Positions 42,173 through 50,404 of a stretch of DNA of 64,000 nucleotides are shown one piece after another (position 1 is the stretch's first letter; every line of letters starts with the position of its first letter). Under the pieces are notes generated by a model, which saw nothing but the letters and a program-made list of their open reading frames with translations, did no database searches and was not told the DNA's origin. The stretch lies in NCBI RefSeq assembly GCF_001685355.1, contig NZ_CP016438.1, forward strand, positions 372,001 through 436,000, given 5' to 3'. This DNA comes from Streptomyces lincolnensis. Its GTDB lineage: Bacteria > Actinomycetota > Actinomycetes > Streptomycetales > Streptomycetaceae. The position numbers and the translations under genes are program-made.

Positions 42173-44542
42173 CTACTCCGTGCGCAGCGCGGTCGCCGTA
42201 CGGGACCGAGCCGCCCAGCTCGCCGGCAGGAGCGCGCCGAGCAGGGCGATGAGGATCCCGGCCAGGCCGAGCAGCACCAGCTGGGGCACGTCGTACACGT
42301 CGAGGACCGACGGCGGCAGATCGGTGCCGGCGGCGTGCCCCATCACCGGCAGCACGTAGCCGTGCAGCGCGAACCCGGCGGGCACGCCGAGGAGAGCGCC
42401 CAGGACGCCGATCCCGGCGACCGAGGCGAGCACCAGGCCCACGGTCTGCCGGGGTGACATGCCGAGCGCCTTGCACACGCCCAGGTCGTGGACGCGTTCG
42501 CGGGTGTCGAGGACGACGGAGTTGAGCACGCCCAGGCCGGCCACGCAGACCAGCATGAGGGTGAGCAGTGCCGCCATCGACTGAAGGATCAGGGCGAAGT
42601 TGTCCCGCTCGGAAGGGGAGTTGGCCATGGCGTCACCACCGAGCGGGCGCAGCGCCGCGGCCAGCTTCTGGGCGTACTGCGCGGGATCGACGCCGTCGTC
42701 CACCTCGATGAGGTAGACGCGGGGTTGGATCGCCGGGAAGTCGGTGAGGTCCGCGTGGATCTCCAGGGTGTCGTCCGAGGTGTCGAAGGCCTCGCCGACG
42801 ATGCGCAGGGCCCGCGTGTCCTTGTGGAGGGTCACCTTCACGGTGTCACCGACCTCGGCGCCGGTCGTCTCCAGGAACCGCGAGGGGACGACCACCTGCC
42901 CGGGGCCGGTGAGCCAGTGCCCGGAGATCATCTCGTAGCCGCCGACGCGGAAGTCGCCCTGGTAGAGGCCGGCCCGCACCGAGCCGGAGACGCCGGCGAC
43001 GGTGGCCTCCTCCTGGGTCTTGCCGTAGGAGGAGGCGGTACCGGCCTGGGCCTCGATGGCGGCGCGCGCCTGGGCCGGGTCGACGGCCGGGATCTCGGAC
43101 CGGTCGCCCGCGGGCGGGGGCCCGCCGTGGGGCGAGGGCATGCCGGTGAAGGCGGTGACCGCGGCACGGTCCTCGGGGTCCTGTGCGGTACCGACGGCGT
43201 TCAAGGAGGCGGTCAGTCCGACGGCGAAGGTCGCCGCGACCGTGCCGAAGGCCACCGCGAGCAGCATCGCGAGCGCGCGGACCGGGTGGGCGAAGGGGGC
43301 GGCGAGGCCGTAGGTGACCGCCCTCGGCAGGGGCAGCCGTCCCGCGGCCCGATGGGCCCACCGGCCGCGTCCCGTGCGGGGCGCGCGGCCCACCGCGATG
43401 GCCTCGACGGTGCGCAGTCGGCCGGCCCGCAGGGCGGGGACCAGCGCCGCGATCCCGACGACCAGCAGCGCACCGGCCACCACCACGACGTCCACCCACC
43501 AGGCGACCGACAGGGAGGCCGTGCCGTACGCCTGCTCGGTGTCGGCCAGGAGCGGTACGGCCAGCAGATTGCCGAGCACGACGCCCAGTGCGATGCCCGC
43601 GCCGGCCGGGATCAGGGCCTGGGCGACGTAGGCGCGCACAACCTGGCGCGGGGTGAAGCCGATGGCCTTGAGGATGCCGATCCGGCGCAGACCCACGCCG
43701 ACCGCGCCGCTGATCACACTGGCGACGATGATCACCGACATGACGATGCCGAGCACACCGAAGGCGATCAGGAACGGGATGGTGGGCGCCGCGCCCTGGT
43801 CGGCGGCCCGCTTGGTGTCCAGGTAGGACTGGGTGCCGAGCAGCGCGTCGGACGGCAGGGCGGCGGCGAGTGCCTCCCGGTGCTCGCCGATCTCCGACTT
43901 CGAGGGCGCGGGGTCGAAGCGGTAGAGCATCTGGCTCGCAAGAGGGGTGTCCTTCGACGCCAGCGCCCTGACCTGCGCGGGGGTCACCCAGGCCTCGGCC
44001 GTCTCACTGACCGAGGTGGCGAAGCCGACGAGGGTGAGGGCCGGACCGTCCGCGGCCTCCGAGATCCGCAGCGTGGAGCCGAGTTCGAAGGCCGGCCCGA
44101 TGAAGGACGTCCCCAGCACGATCTCGCCGGGCTTCGTGGCCCAGCGGCCCTCGGTCAGGTCCAGGTCGTCCACGTCGGCCCGCGGACCGGACCTGCCGAC
44201 CAACAGCAGCTCCGGCGTCCGCCTGCCCTCCGCGTCGACCACATGGATCCTCGCCGAGGGGTACGGCCCCGCGGTCGCCGTCACCCCGTCGAGGCGCGCG
44301 GTGCCCTCGATCCCCGCCGTATCCGCCTCGGCCGGGTCGAATTCGGCGGTGAGATGTGCCCCGCGCTGCTGTCCGAAGGCACGGTCGAAGGGTGCCTCGG
44401 CGGCGACCATGAGGGAACCGGCGACCACGGCCGCCGCCACCGCCATCATCGTGGCCACGGCGATCACCACGGTCTGCACCCGCCGCCGGCCCACTCCGGA
44501 CCGTACGACCCGGCCGAGCGCACCGGCTCCGAAGCCCCTCAT
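42173..44542 (-). CDS. FtsX/MacB-type ABC permease with two FtsX domains
   Basis: 789 residues from an ATG at 44542 that overlaps the ATPase stop (ATGA). The layout is: TM helix (VVIAVATMMAVAAAVVAGSLMVA), large extracytoplasmic domain, first FtsX core (LIAFGVLGIVMSVIIVASVISGAVGVGLRRIGILKAIGFTPRQVV), a second TM plus extracytoplasmic domain (residues ~420-620), and the second FtsX core (LILQSMAALLTLMLVCVAGLGVLNSVVLDTRERVHDLGVCKALGMSPRQTV). Such proteins are mechanotransmitters or export antimicrobial peptides, lipids or toxins; length is typical of actinobacterial members. Pair with the ATPase upstream; the two-component system opposite is the probable controller. Confidence 0.9.
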   Translation of the reverse strand: MRGFGAGALGRVVRSGVGRRRVQTVVIAVATMMAVAAAVVAGSLMVAAEAPFDRAFGQQRGAHLTAEFDPAEADTAGIEGTARLDGVTATAGPYPSARIHVVDAEGRRTPELLLVGRSGPRADVDDLDLTEGRWATKPGEIVLGTSFIGPAFELGSTLRISEAADGPALTLVGFATSVSETAEAWVTPAQVRALASKDTPLASQMLYRFDPAPSKSEIGEHREALAAALPSDALLGTQSYLDTKRAADQGAAPTIPFLIAFGVLGIVMSVIIVASVISGAVGVGLRRIGILKAIGFTPRQVVRAYVAQALIPAGAGIALGVVLGNLLAVPLLADTEQAYGTASLSVAWWVDVVVVAGALLVVGIAALVPALRAGRLRTVEAIAVGRAPRTGRGRWAHRAAGRLPLPRAVTYGLAAPFAHPVRALAMLLAVAFGTVAATFAVGLTASLNAVGTAQDPEDRAAVTAFTGMPSPHGGPPPAGDRSEIPAVDPAQARAAIEAQAGTASSYGKTQEEATVAGVSGSVRAGLYQGDFRVGGYEMISGHWLTGPGQVVVPSRFLETTGAEVGDTVKVTLHKDTRALRIVGEAFDTSDDTLEIHADLTDFPAIQPRVYLIEVDDGVDPAQYAQKLAAALRPLGGDAMANSPSERDNFALILQSMAALLTLMLVCVAGLGVLNSVVLDTRERVHDLGVCKALGMSPRQTVGLVLASVAGIGVLGALLGVPAGFALHGYVLPVMGHAAGTDLPPSVLDVYDVPQLVLLGLAGILIALLGALLPASWAARSRTATALRTE

Positions 44543-45231
44543 CGGACGGCCTCCGCACGCGTGTCGAGGGCGAGGCGGCCGTCGACCAGGTGAATCGTGC
44601 GGCTCGCGCACGCCTCGGCCAGCGCCAGGTCGTGGGTGACCAGCACCAGGGTCTGCCCGCCGCGGTGCAGGTCCATCAGCAGTTCGCGGACGTCCTGGCC
44701 CGACGCGCTGTCGAGGGCGCCGGTCGGCTCGTCGGCCAGGAGCAGCGCCGGCCGGTTGACCAGGGCCCGGGCGACGGCGACCCGCTGGCGCTCGCCGCCG
44801 GACAGCCTGCCGGGATAGGCGCGGGCGTGCTTCTGGATGCCCAGCAGTTCCATGAGCTCCCCGGCGCGTTCCGCGGCCCGGCGCCGTGCGGTTCCGGCGA
44901 GTTGGGCGGGCAGCGAGATGTTGTCGGCGACGGTGAGGTCGTCGAGCAGGTTGAAGAACTGGAAGACCATGCCGATCCGTTCGCGGCGGAACCGGGCCAG
45001 GGCGTGCTCGCCCATCCGGTCGATCCGCTGCCCGGCCACGGTCACGGTGCCCTCGGTCGGCTTGTCGAGCCCGGCGACGAGGTTGAGGAGCGTGGACTTG
45101 CCGCTGCCGGAGGGCCCTGTCACCGCGAGGGCCTCACCCGGGGCGACACGGAGGTCGAGCGGGCCCAGCGCGGGGGCGCCGCCACTGTCGTAGCGCTTGG
45201 CCACGCCCGTCAGTTCGATCACATGCGTCAT
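44539..45231 (-). CDS. ABC ATPase, MacB/LolD type
   Basis: 230 residues; ATG at 45231 (AAGGA about 11 nt upstream). Walker A GPSGSGKST near residue 39, Q-loop FQFFNLLDDLTVADNI, signature GRLSGGERQRVAVARALV, Walker B LLADEPTGALDSASG and switch His in VTHDLALA. The FQFFNLL and T-x-x-DN patterns are those of MacB/LolD ATPases. It powers the neighbouring double-FtsX permease. The operon is divergent from a NarL-type two-component system with 218 bp between starts, a classic sensor-exporter arrangement seen for antibiotic-peptide resistance. Confidence 0.92.
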   Translation of the reverse strand: MTHVIELTGVAKRYDSGGAPALGPLDLRVAPGEALAVTGPSGSGKSTLLNLVAGLDKPTEGTVTVAGQRIDRMGEHALARFRRERIGMVFQFFNLLDDLTVADNISLPAQLAGTARRRAAERAGELMELLGIQKHARAYPGRLSGGERQRVAVARALVNRPALLLADEPTGALDSASGQDVRELLMDLHRGGQTLVLVTHDLALAEACASRTIHLVDGRLALDTRAEAVR

Positions 45232-45449
45232 GGGAAGGTCCGTCCTTGCGGTCGAGGGGCTCGTGTCGGTGCCGGCCCGGCGAAGGTATGGGCGGACGCC
45301 CGGCGGGCGCGTCGGCCGCGGCACCGACCCGCGGCCCTTCGCGGGGAGGACGCCGCCGCGGGGTCATCCCCGCGACGTACGCCTCATGGACGGCGGGTCG
45401 GCCGCGCAGGCGGACGCCGGGCCGGGTGGGACGGACCCACAATGAGCGG

Positions 45450-46748
45450 ATGGAGACGGAGGACCGGCGCGTGTGGCACCGGCAGTTGTTCGACGCGCTG
45501 CGGCCGGAGGCGAGGAGGGCACCGCTGTCGCGGCGGGCGCTGTGGGCCGACGTGGTGCTCGCGGTGCTGCTGACGTTCGTCGCGCTGGTCGTGGCGGCGC
45601 GGTTCCCGGGCGACGGGCCGGTCCACGTCGGGCCGAGGGTCGAGTACGGGATACCGGAGGTGCCCCGTCCCCCGGCACCGGGTGTGCTCCTGCCGGAGCG
45701 GGAGTCCTCGCCGCCCTGGCCCCTGGTCGTGCTGTCGGCGCTGCCCCTCGCCGTCCGGCGGCTCCATCCGCTGGCCGCGTTCGCGGTGGTGATGGTCGGA
45801 GCGCTGGGCATCGGCGACCGCGCCTCCTGGATCACCGTACTGACCTGTGTCATCGGGGCCTACAGCGCGGTGATGTACAGCCGTCACCGGGCGGGCGCGA
45901 TGGCCGGGATGGTGGTGGCGGCCGTTCTGGCGGGCTTCGCGTTCCGGGAGACGGACCCGGTGTTCCCGGGCTGGTCGAGCCCCGCGGTGGTGCTGCTGGT
46001 CGCCGGGGTGCTGGCGGGCGTCGTCCGCCTCTGGCGGCGCCAACTGGCCGCCGGGCGTGAGCGGTTCATGGCGTTGGAGCGGGCTCAGGAGGAGACGATG
46101 CGCCGTGCCGTGGAGGAGGAACGCGCGCGGATCGCGGCCGAGTTGCACGACGTCGTGACCCACAATGTGAGCGTGATGGTCATTCAGGCGGGCGCCGCGC
46201 GCAAGGTGATGGACACGGCGCCGGAACGGTCGAAGCAGGCCCTGCTGGCGGTCGAGGCCGGGGGCCGCGCCGCCATGGCCGAACTGAGGCATGTGATGGG
46301 CCTGTTGGCGGCCCCGGACACCGGTCACCTCGACGGCGCCGCCGACGGCTTGGAACCCCAGCCCGGCCTGGGGCAGTTGGACGCCCTGATCGAGCGGGTA
46401 CGCGCCGCCGGGACACCGGTCGACGTCACGGTGTCGCTGCCGCCGGACGCGCTGCCGCCCGGGGTGGAACTGACCGCGTATCGCGTCGTGCAGGAGGCTC
46501 TCACCAACACCATCAAGCACGCGCCCGGCGCCGACGCCCGCGTCAGGATCGGCTGCGCCGGGGACCGGCTGCGGATCGAGGTCACCGACACCGGCGCGGT
46601 GCGCGGCTCACCCCAGGCGGACGGCAACGGCCGCGGGCTGATCGGCCTGCGCGAGCGCCTCGCGGTCTACGACGGCGACCTCACGGCCGGGCCGACCCTC
46701 ACCGGCGGCTACCGGATCACGGCCGATGTCCCGTGGCGGACCGCATGA
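45450..46748 (+). CDS. NarL/DesK-type sensor histidine kinase
   Basis: 432 residues; ATG at 45450 is on the start site predicted from CACAAT (45438-45443), so leaderless. N terminus with about six membrane helices (residues ~30-190; WADVVLAVLLTFVALVVAA, PLAVRRLHPLAAFAVVMVGALG). The HisKA_3 dimerisation helix contains ERARIAAELHDVVTHNVSVMVIQ with His near residue 233, then the HATPase_c: VVQEALTNTIKHAPGA (N box) and NGRGLIGLRERLAVYDG (G box). It senses an extracytoplasmic or membrane signal and phosphorylates the response regulator overlapping its stop codon. Confidence 0.92.
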   Translation: METEDRRVWHRQLFDALRPEARRAPLSRRALWADVVLAVLLTFVALVVAARFPGDGPVHVGPRVEYGIPEVPRPPAPGVLLPERESSPPWPLVVLSALPLAVRRLHPLAAFAVVMVGALGIGDRASWITVLTCVIGAYSAVMYSRHRAGAMAGMVVAAVLAGFAFRETDPVFPGWSSPAVVLLVAGVLAGVVRLWRRQLAAGRERFMALERAQEETMRRAVEEERARIAAELHDVVTHNVSVMVIQAGAARKVMDTAPERSKQALLAVEAGGRAAMAELRHVMGLLAAPDTGHLDGAADGLEPQPGLGQLDALIERVRAAGTPVDVTVSLPPDALPPGVELTAYRVVQEALTNTIKHAPGADARVRIGCAGDRLRIEVTDTGAVRGSPQADGNGRGLIGLRERLAVYDGDLTAGPTLTGGYRITADVPWRTA

Positions 46749-47443
46749 GCCGGCCCGTGCTGCGCGCCGTCATCGCCGACGACCAGGCCCTGGTCCGCAC
46801 CGGTTTCGGGATGATCCTCGCCGCGGACGGCATCGAGGTGACGGCCGAGGCGGCGGACGGGGCCCAGGCGGTCGCCGCGGTCCGGCGCACCCGCCCGGAC
46901 GTCGTCCTGATGGACATCCGGATGCCCGGCATGGACGGCATCGAGGCCACCGGCCGGATCCTCGCCGACAAGGAGGCGGCCGGTACCCGCGTCATCATCC
47001 TGACCACGTACGACCTCGACCACTACGTGTACGCCGCGCTCACCGCCGGGGCCAGCGGCTTCCTGCTGAAGGACGTCACCCCCGAGCACCTGGTGGCCGC
47101 CGTACGGCTGGTGCAGTCCGGCGACGCCCTGCTCGCGCCCTCGATCACGCGGCGCCTGATCGAGCGCTTCGCCCACCGCGAGGAGGCCCGGCCGGCCGCC
47201 GCGCACCGTGATCTGTCGGGGCTGACGCCGCGTGAGCTGGAGGTGCTGCGCCTGCTCGGGACGGGGCTGAGCAACGCCGAGCTGGCGGAGCGGCTGTTCC
47301 TCAGTCCGACGACGGTGAAGACGCACATCGGCCGGATCCTGTCGAAGCTGGAGCTCCGCGACCGCGTGCAGGCCGTCGTCCTCGCCTACGAGACGGGGCT
47401 GGTCACTCCCGGGGGTCCGGCCGGCGAGGTCGCGCCGGGCTGA
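46745..47443 (+). CDS. NarL/LuxR-type response regulator
   Basis: 232 residues from the ATG at 46745, which shares ATGA with the kinase stop. Receiver domain with phospho-acceptor Asp57 (RPDVVLMDIRMPG), acidic pair ADDQ at the N terminus, switch Thr in IILTTYD and Lys in LLKDVTPEHL. C-terminal LuxR HTH: LTPRELEVLRLLGTGLSNAELAERLFLSPTTVKTHIGRILSKLELRDR. It is expected to activate the divergent MacB-type ABC operon. Ends 1 nt before the stop of the convergent flavodoxin gene. Confidence 0.94.
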   Translation: MSRPVLRAVIADDQALVRTGFGMILAADGIEVTAEAADGAQAVAAVRRTRPDVVLMDIRMPGMDGIEATGRILADKEAAGTRVIILTTYDLDHYVYAALTAGASGFLLKDVTPEHLVAAVRLVQSGDALLAPSITRRLIERFAHREEARPAAAHRDLSGLTPRELEVLRLLGTGLSNAELAERLFLSPTTVKTHIGRILSKLELRDRVQAVVLAYETGLVTPGGPAGEVAPG

Positions 47444-47444
47444 G

Positions 47445-47900
47445 TCAGTCCTCCATCAGTCCGGCGGCGACCGTCGCGCCCAGTTCCCAGCACGCCTCGA
47501 TGTCGGCCTTGGCCGGTTCACCGGTGACGGCCAGCGGATCGGCCGCGCGGCGCCAGCCGAGGCCGGTGGTGATGGCGTCGATCCCGCGCAGGGCGCCGGT
47601 CACGTCGTTCCCGCCGTGCACGTAGTAGCCGAACGGCCTGCCGCGCGTGGCGTCCAGGCACGGGTAGTACACCTGGTCGAAGAAGTGCTTGAGGGCGCCG
47701 GACATGTAGCCGAGGTTGGCCGGGGTGCCGAGGAGATAGCCGTCGGCCGCCAGGACGTCCGAGGCCGTCGCGGCCAGTGCCGCGCGCCGTACGACCTGGA
47801 CGCCCTCGATCTCGGGCGCCGTCGCACCGGAGACGACGGCTTCGAACATCGCCTGGCAGTTGGGCGACGGCGTGTGATGCACGATCAGCAAAGTGGGCAC
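47445..47900 (-). CDS. Flavodoxin-family/NADPH-dependent FMN reductase-like protein
   Basis: 151 residues from a GTG at 47900 (AGGG 7 nt upstream). A flavodoxin-like fold starts with VPTLLIVHHTPSPNCQAMFEAV, contains the FMN loop motif DGYLLGTPANLGYMSGALKHFFDQVYY, and a third loop YVHGGNDVTGALRGIDAI. Such small flavoproteins reduce quinones, nitro compounds or flavins and act with flavin-dependent enzymes. Transcription is toward the two-component system; the GTG is 46 nt from the large terminator of the tRNA gene upstream, so it needs a promoter in the gap 47901-47945 or readthrough. Confidence 0.82.
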   Translation of the reverse strand: MPTLLIVHHTPSPNCQAMFEAVVSGATAPEIEGVQVVRRAALAATASDVLAADGYLLGTPANLGYMSGALKHFFDQVYYPCLDATRGRPFGYYVHGGNDVTGALRGIDAITTGLGWRRAADPLAVTGEPAKADIEACWELGATVAAGLMED

Positions 47901-47945
47901 GTCCGAACCCTGCCGTGCCGGGGCGGACACCCGCAAGCGGACGAA

Positions 47946-47979
47946 AGAACCCCACCCCGGACGTCCGGGGTGGGGTTCT
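47946..47979 (-). terminator. 34-bp perfect palindrome with T-run: terminator of the tRNA gene
   Basis: A perfect palindrome with 17-bp arms (AGAACCCCACCCCGGAC at 47946-47962 and its complement), followed on the minus strand by a TTCTTTCG run, 3 nt after the tRNA CCA end. It would end tRNA transcription ahead of the flavodoxin gene. Confidence 0.85.
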
Positions 47980-47982
47980 CGA

Positions 47983-48055
47983 TGGAGCGCCGGGCAGGCC
48001 TTGCACCTGCATCTCCCCGCAGGAAGCGGGACGTCTTTCCTTGGACCACCAACGC
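47983..48055 (-). tRNA. tRNA-Gly (anticodon TCC), with unusual T- and anticodon-loop bases
   Basis: 73 nt including encoded CCA, folding cleanly: acceptor GCGTTGG/CCGGCGC (5 WC plus two G-U), T8, D-stem GTC/GAC with loop CAAGGAAA (A14, A15, G18 G19, A21), anticodon stem TCCCG/CGGGG with loop CTTCCTG (anticodon TCC), variable loop AGAT, T-stem GCAGG/CCTGC with loop TGCAAGG, discriminator T73. Bacterial GlyRS identity elements (G1-C72, C2-G71, G3-C70, U73, C35, C36) are all present, and the Levitt pair A15-U48 and G19-C56 can form. Departures: position 55 is G instead of pseudouridine, base 37 is U, not a purine, and base 60 is G. Followed by its own terminator; an AGCATA/TATGCT -10 box lies at 48096-48101. 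Confidence 0.85.
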
Positions 48056-48095
48056 ACTGTCGGCCACCGGTAGTTCGGCGCCGCGTTCTGGATCA

Positions 48096-48101
48096 AGCAT
48101 A
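48096..48101 (-). promoter_or_regulatory. -10 box TATGCT of the tRNA gene
   Basis: TATGCT on the minus strand at 48096-48101 would start transcription near 48088, about 33 nt before the mature 5' end. The -35 region is not consensus. Confidence 0.4.
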
Positions 48102-48136
48102 CGCCATGGGGAGCAGTGCACCGCGCCGAAAACACG

Positions 48137-48166
48137 TTGCGGGGCGCGGGCCCCGCCCTCGACCCT
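48137..48166 (+). promoter_or_regulatory. Promoter giving a leaderless double-GNAT transcript
   Basis: TTGCGG (48137-48142), 18-bp spacer, GACCCT (48161-48166); start falls on the ATG at 48173. Confidence 0.4.
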
Positions 48167-48172
48167 GACCGC

Positions 48173-49099
48173 ATGTCCTACCGCCTTCGCCCCGCCGCTC
48201 TCGGCGACGCACCGGCCGTCACCGAGCTGCTCAACGACATCGACCGGATCGAGATCGGCCGGGCGGAGACCGACCTGCACATGGTCGAGGCCGATCTGAA
48301 GCATCCCGACACCGCCCCGGAGCGCGACTCCTGGCTGGCCTTCGACGGGAACCGGCTGGTGGCGTACGGGCTGCTGTGGGACGAGTCGAACGGCGAGCGG
48401 ATCGACGTGGACCACTATGTGCTCCCCGACCACCAGGAGGCCGGCCGGCGCGTGTTGGAGGCCCTGGAGGCCCGGGCCCTGGAGAAGGCCCGTGGCAACG
48501 GCGCCGCCAGGGCCGTGGTGCACCTCCAGCTCAATGTCGCGCCCACCCTCGACACCGCGCTGCTGCGCGAACGGGGCTGGTCCGTCGTACGGCGGTATCA
48601 CGTCCTGGAGCGTGCGCTGCGGCCCGGCGCGGACCAGGTGCCCGAGACGCCCGCCGGGGTACGGGTGCGCTCCTGCGTCGACGCGGCGGACCGCGCTCGT
48701 GTGCACGAGCTGTACCAGGACAGTTTCGCCGAGCACTTCGACTTCCAGCCGCGCGCCCTTCCCCAGTGGCTGCACGACGTGGACGCGGACGGGCTCGACT
48801 GGTCGCTGGTGTGGATCGTGGGCACCGAGGACCTCGGGGACGCCGGGTTCCTGATCGCCCGTGACGACCGCGCGGCCATGGGATGGATCCGCAGCATCGG
48901 TGTCCGGCGCGAGGCCCGCGGCCGGGGCCTCGGCGGTCTGCTGCTGCGGCACGCGTTCGCGGCCTTCGCCGCCCGGGGGCGCGACACCGTCGGGCTCGGT
49001 GTGGACACCTCGAACGCCACCGGGGCGCCCGAGCTGTACGCGCGCAACGGCATGGGGGTCCACTACGCCGTGGACACCTGGGAGACCGTCCTGAGGTGA
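48173..49099 (+). CDS. Tandem-GNAT acetyltransferase
   Basis: 308 residues; ATG at 48173 agrees with a leaderless promoter. Two GNAT domains: a degenerate N-terminal copy (residues ~1-145; YRLRPAALGDAPAVTELLNDID, RIDVDHYVLPDHQEAGRRVLEALEARALE) and a C-terminal copy (about 150-308) with a complete acetyl-CoA pyrophosphate motif IRSIGVRREARGRGLGGLLLRHAF and VDTSNATGAPELYARNGM. Double GNATs of this form include mycothiol synthase (MshD), which is of similar length; here the N-terminal sequence does not permit that name with confidence. Its substrate is unknown. Ends just ahead of the cobalamin riboswitch. Confidence 0.82.
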   Translation: MSYRLRPAALGDAPAVTELLNDIDRIEIGRAETDLHMVEADLKHPDTAPERDSWLAFDGNRLVAYGLLWDESNGERIDVDHYVLPDHQEAGRRVLEALEARALEKARGNGAARAVVHLQLNVAPTLDTALLRERGWSVVRRYHVLERALRPGADQVPETPAGVRVRSCVDAADRARVHELYQDSFAEHFDFQPRALPQWLHDVDADGLDWSLVWIVGTEDLGDAGFLIARDDRAAMGWIRSIGVRREARGRGLGGLLLRHAFAAFAARGRDTVGLGVDTSNATGAPELYARNGMGVHYAVDTWETVLR

Positions 49100-49105
49100 C
49101 CTGCG

Positions 49106-49226
49106 AACACGTTTGCTACGCTCCCCGAGCCTTCCGTGGGGGAAGTCCGGTGAGAGTCCGGCGCTGACCCGCAGCGGTGTGCGTGAGGGGCCCGGTGGTC
49201 CGTCGCGCGAGCCCGATTGCCCACGG
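49106..49226 (+). ncRNA. Cobalamin riboswitch
   Basis: Contains the B12-box core GGAAGTCCGGTG (49141-49152), AGTCCGGCGCTGACCC (49155-49170) and GCAGCGGT (49171-49178), the near-invariant part of the class. The 5' stem starts around 49106 and the 3' arm near GAGCCCGATTGCC (49209-49221). Downstream, CCACGGCGAG/CTCGCCGTGG (49221-49230 with 49249-49258) forms a 10-bp stem, and TCCTT (49303-49307) can pair with the ribosome site AAGGA (49337-49341) of the permease, a route for translational repression when cobalamin is bound. Confidence 0.9.
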
Positions 49227-49348
49227 CGAGGTTGCGACCCGTCGACTGCTCGCCGTGGACTGCGAGAGGGGACCGCGCGGTCTTCGTGCCGTACGGGCCG
49301 TCTCCTTGAGTGAGGTTCATCAGGCGGCCCCACGTGAAGGACCGCCAG

Positions 49349-50404
49349 GTGCTGCGAAGTACGACCCCCGGTCGAATATCCGTTGTGCCGCTGGCCATTG
49401 GGCTGGGTGTGCTGCTCGTGGTGTCGGTGCTGTGCGGGGTGGGGCTGGGTGCCGCGGGGATCGGCCCGGGCGAGATGTTCGGACTCCTGTGGGCCGGGAC
49501 GACCGGCGGGCGCCTGCCCGCCTCCGACCTCGCCTCCTACACCATCGTCTGGGAGATCCGGCTGCCGCGGGTGGTGCTCGGCGCGGTCGTCGGCGCGGGC
49601 CTCGCCTCCGTCGGTGTGGCCGTGCAGGCCATGGTGCGCAACGCGCTGGCCGACCCGTTCGTGCTGGGCATCTCCTCGGGCGCGGCGGTGGGGGCCAACG
49701 CCGTCATCCTGCTGGGCGCGTTCGCCGGGCTCGGGGTGTGGGCGTTGTCCGTGTCGGCCTTCGCCTCGGCGCTGGCGGCCATGGCGCTGGTGTACGCGGT
49801 GGCCCGCTCGCCGCACGGGCTGACCCCGCTGCGGCTGATTCTGACCGGTACGGCGCTGGCGTACGGCTTCGAGGCCGTCACCACCGTGATGGTGTTCGGC
49901 GCCGCCCGGGGTGAGGCGGCGCGGTCGGCCATGATGTGGCTGCTGGGCAGCCTCGGGGGCGCGACCTGGGCCCAGGTGCCGCTGGCCGCCGTGACCGTGG
50001 CGGCCGGGTGGGCGTGGCTGCGGTGGCGGGCCGAGGCGCTGAACGCGCTGGCGATGGGTGACGAGACCTCGGCCGCGCTGGGCGTGCGGCCGGGGCGGCT
50101 GCGCAGGGAGCTGTTCCTCGTCACCGCGGCCGTGACCGGGACGGTGGTCGCGGTCAGCGGGGCGATCGGGTTCGTCGGGCTGATGGTGCCGCACGTGGCG
50201 CGGATGCTGGTCGGCTCCGATCACCGGCGGGTGCTGGCCGTGGCCCCGCTCGCCGGGGCGGTCCTGCTGGTGTGGGCGGATCTGCTGTCCCGGCTGCTGC
50301 TCGCTCCCGCCGAGCTGCCCGTCGGGGTGATCACCGCGGTGGTCGGGGTGCCGGCCTTCCTGCTGCTGATGCGGCGCGGCGGCTACGCGTTCGGGGGGCG
50401 GTGA
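49349..50404 (+). CDS. FecCD/BtuC-type ABC permease
   Basis: 351 residues; GTG at 49349 is chosen because AAGGA lies 7 nt upstream, with GTG at 49310 and 49334 as alternatives. About ten membrane helices with the BtuC/FecCD signature: RLPRVVLGAVVGAGLASVGVAVQAMVRNALADPFVLGISSGAAVGA and the ATPase-docking L-loop ALGVRPGRLRRELFLVTA; AIGFVGLMVPHVARMLVGSDHRR near the end. It moves corrinoid, siderophore or a similar large ligand inward. First gene of a three-gene importer with a cobalamin riboswitch in its leader. Confidence 0.92.
   Translation: MLRSTTPGRISVVPLAIGLGVLLVVSVLCGVGLGAAGIGPGEMFGLLWAGTTGGRLPASDLASYTIVWEIRLPRVVLGAVVGAGLASVGVAVQAMVRNALADPFVLGISSGAAVGANAVILLGAFAGLGVWALSVSAFASALAAMALVYAVARSPHGLTPLRLILTGTALAYGFEAVTTVMVFGAARGEAARSAMMWLLGSLGGATWAQVPLAAVTVAAGWAWLRWRAEALNALAMGDETSAALGVRPGRLRRELFLVTAAVTGTVVAVSGAIGFVGLMVPHVARMLVGSDHRRVLAVAPLAGAVLLVWADLLSRLLLAPAELPVGVITAVVGVPAFLLLMRRGGYAFGGR

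Noticed and set aside
48056..48095. A GCGCCG element that can pair with the tRNA 3' end to make a longer 99-nt tRNA-like molecule
   Set aside because: The 73-nt fold uses all standard tertiary positions and a full 7-bp acceptor stem, so the shorter form is preferred.
47885..50224. A 779-codon open frame across the tRNA, GNAT gene and riboswitch
   Set aside because: It runs antisense through well-supported genes and RNA elements, with no motif.
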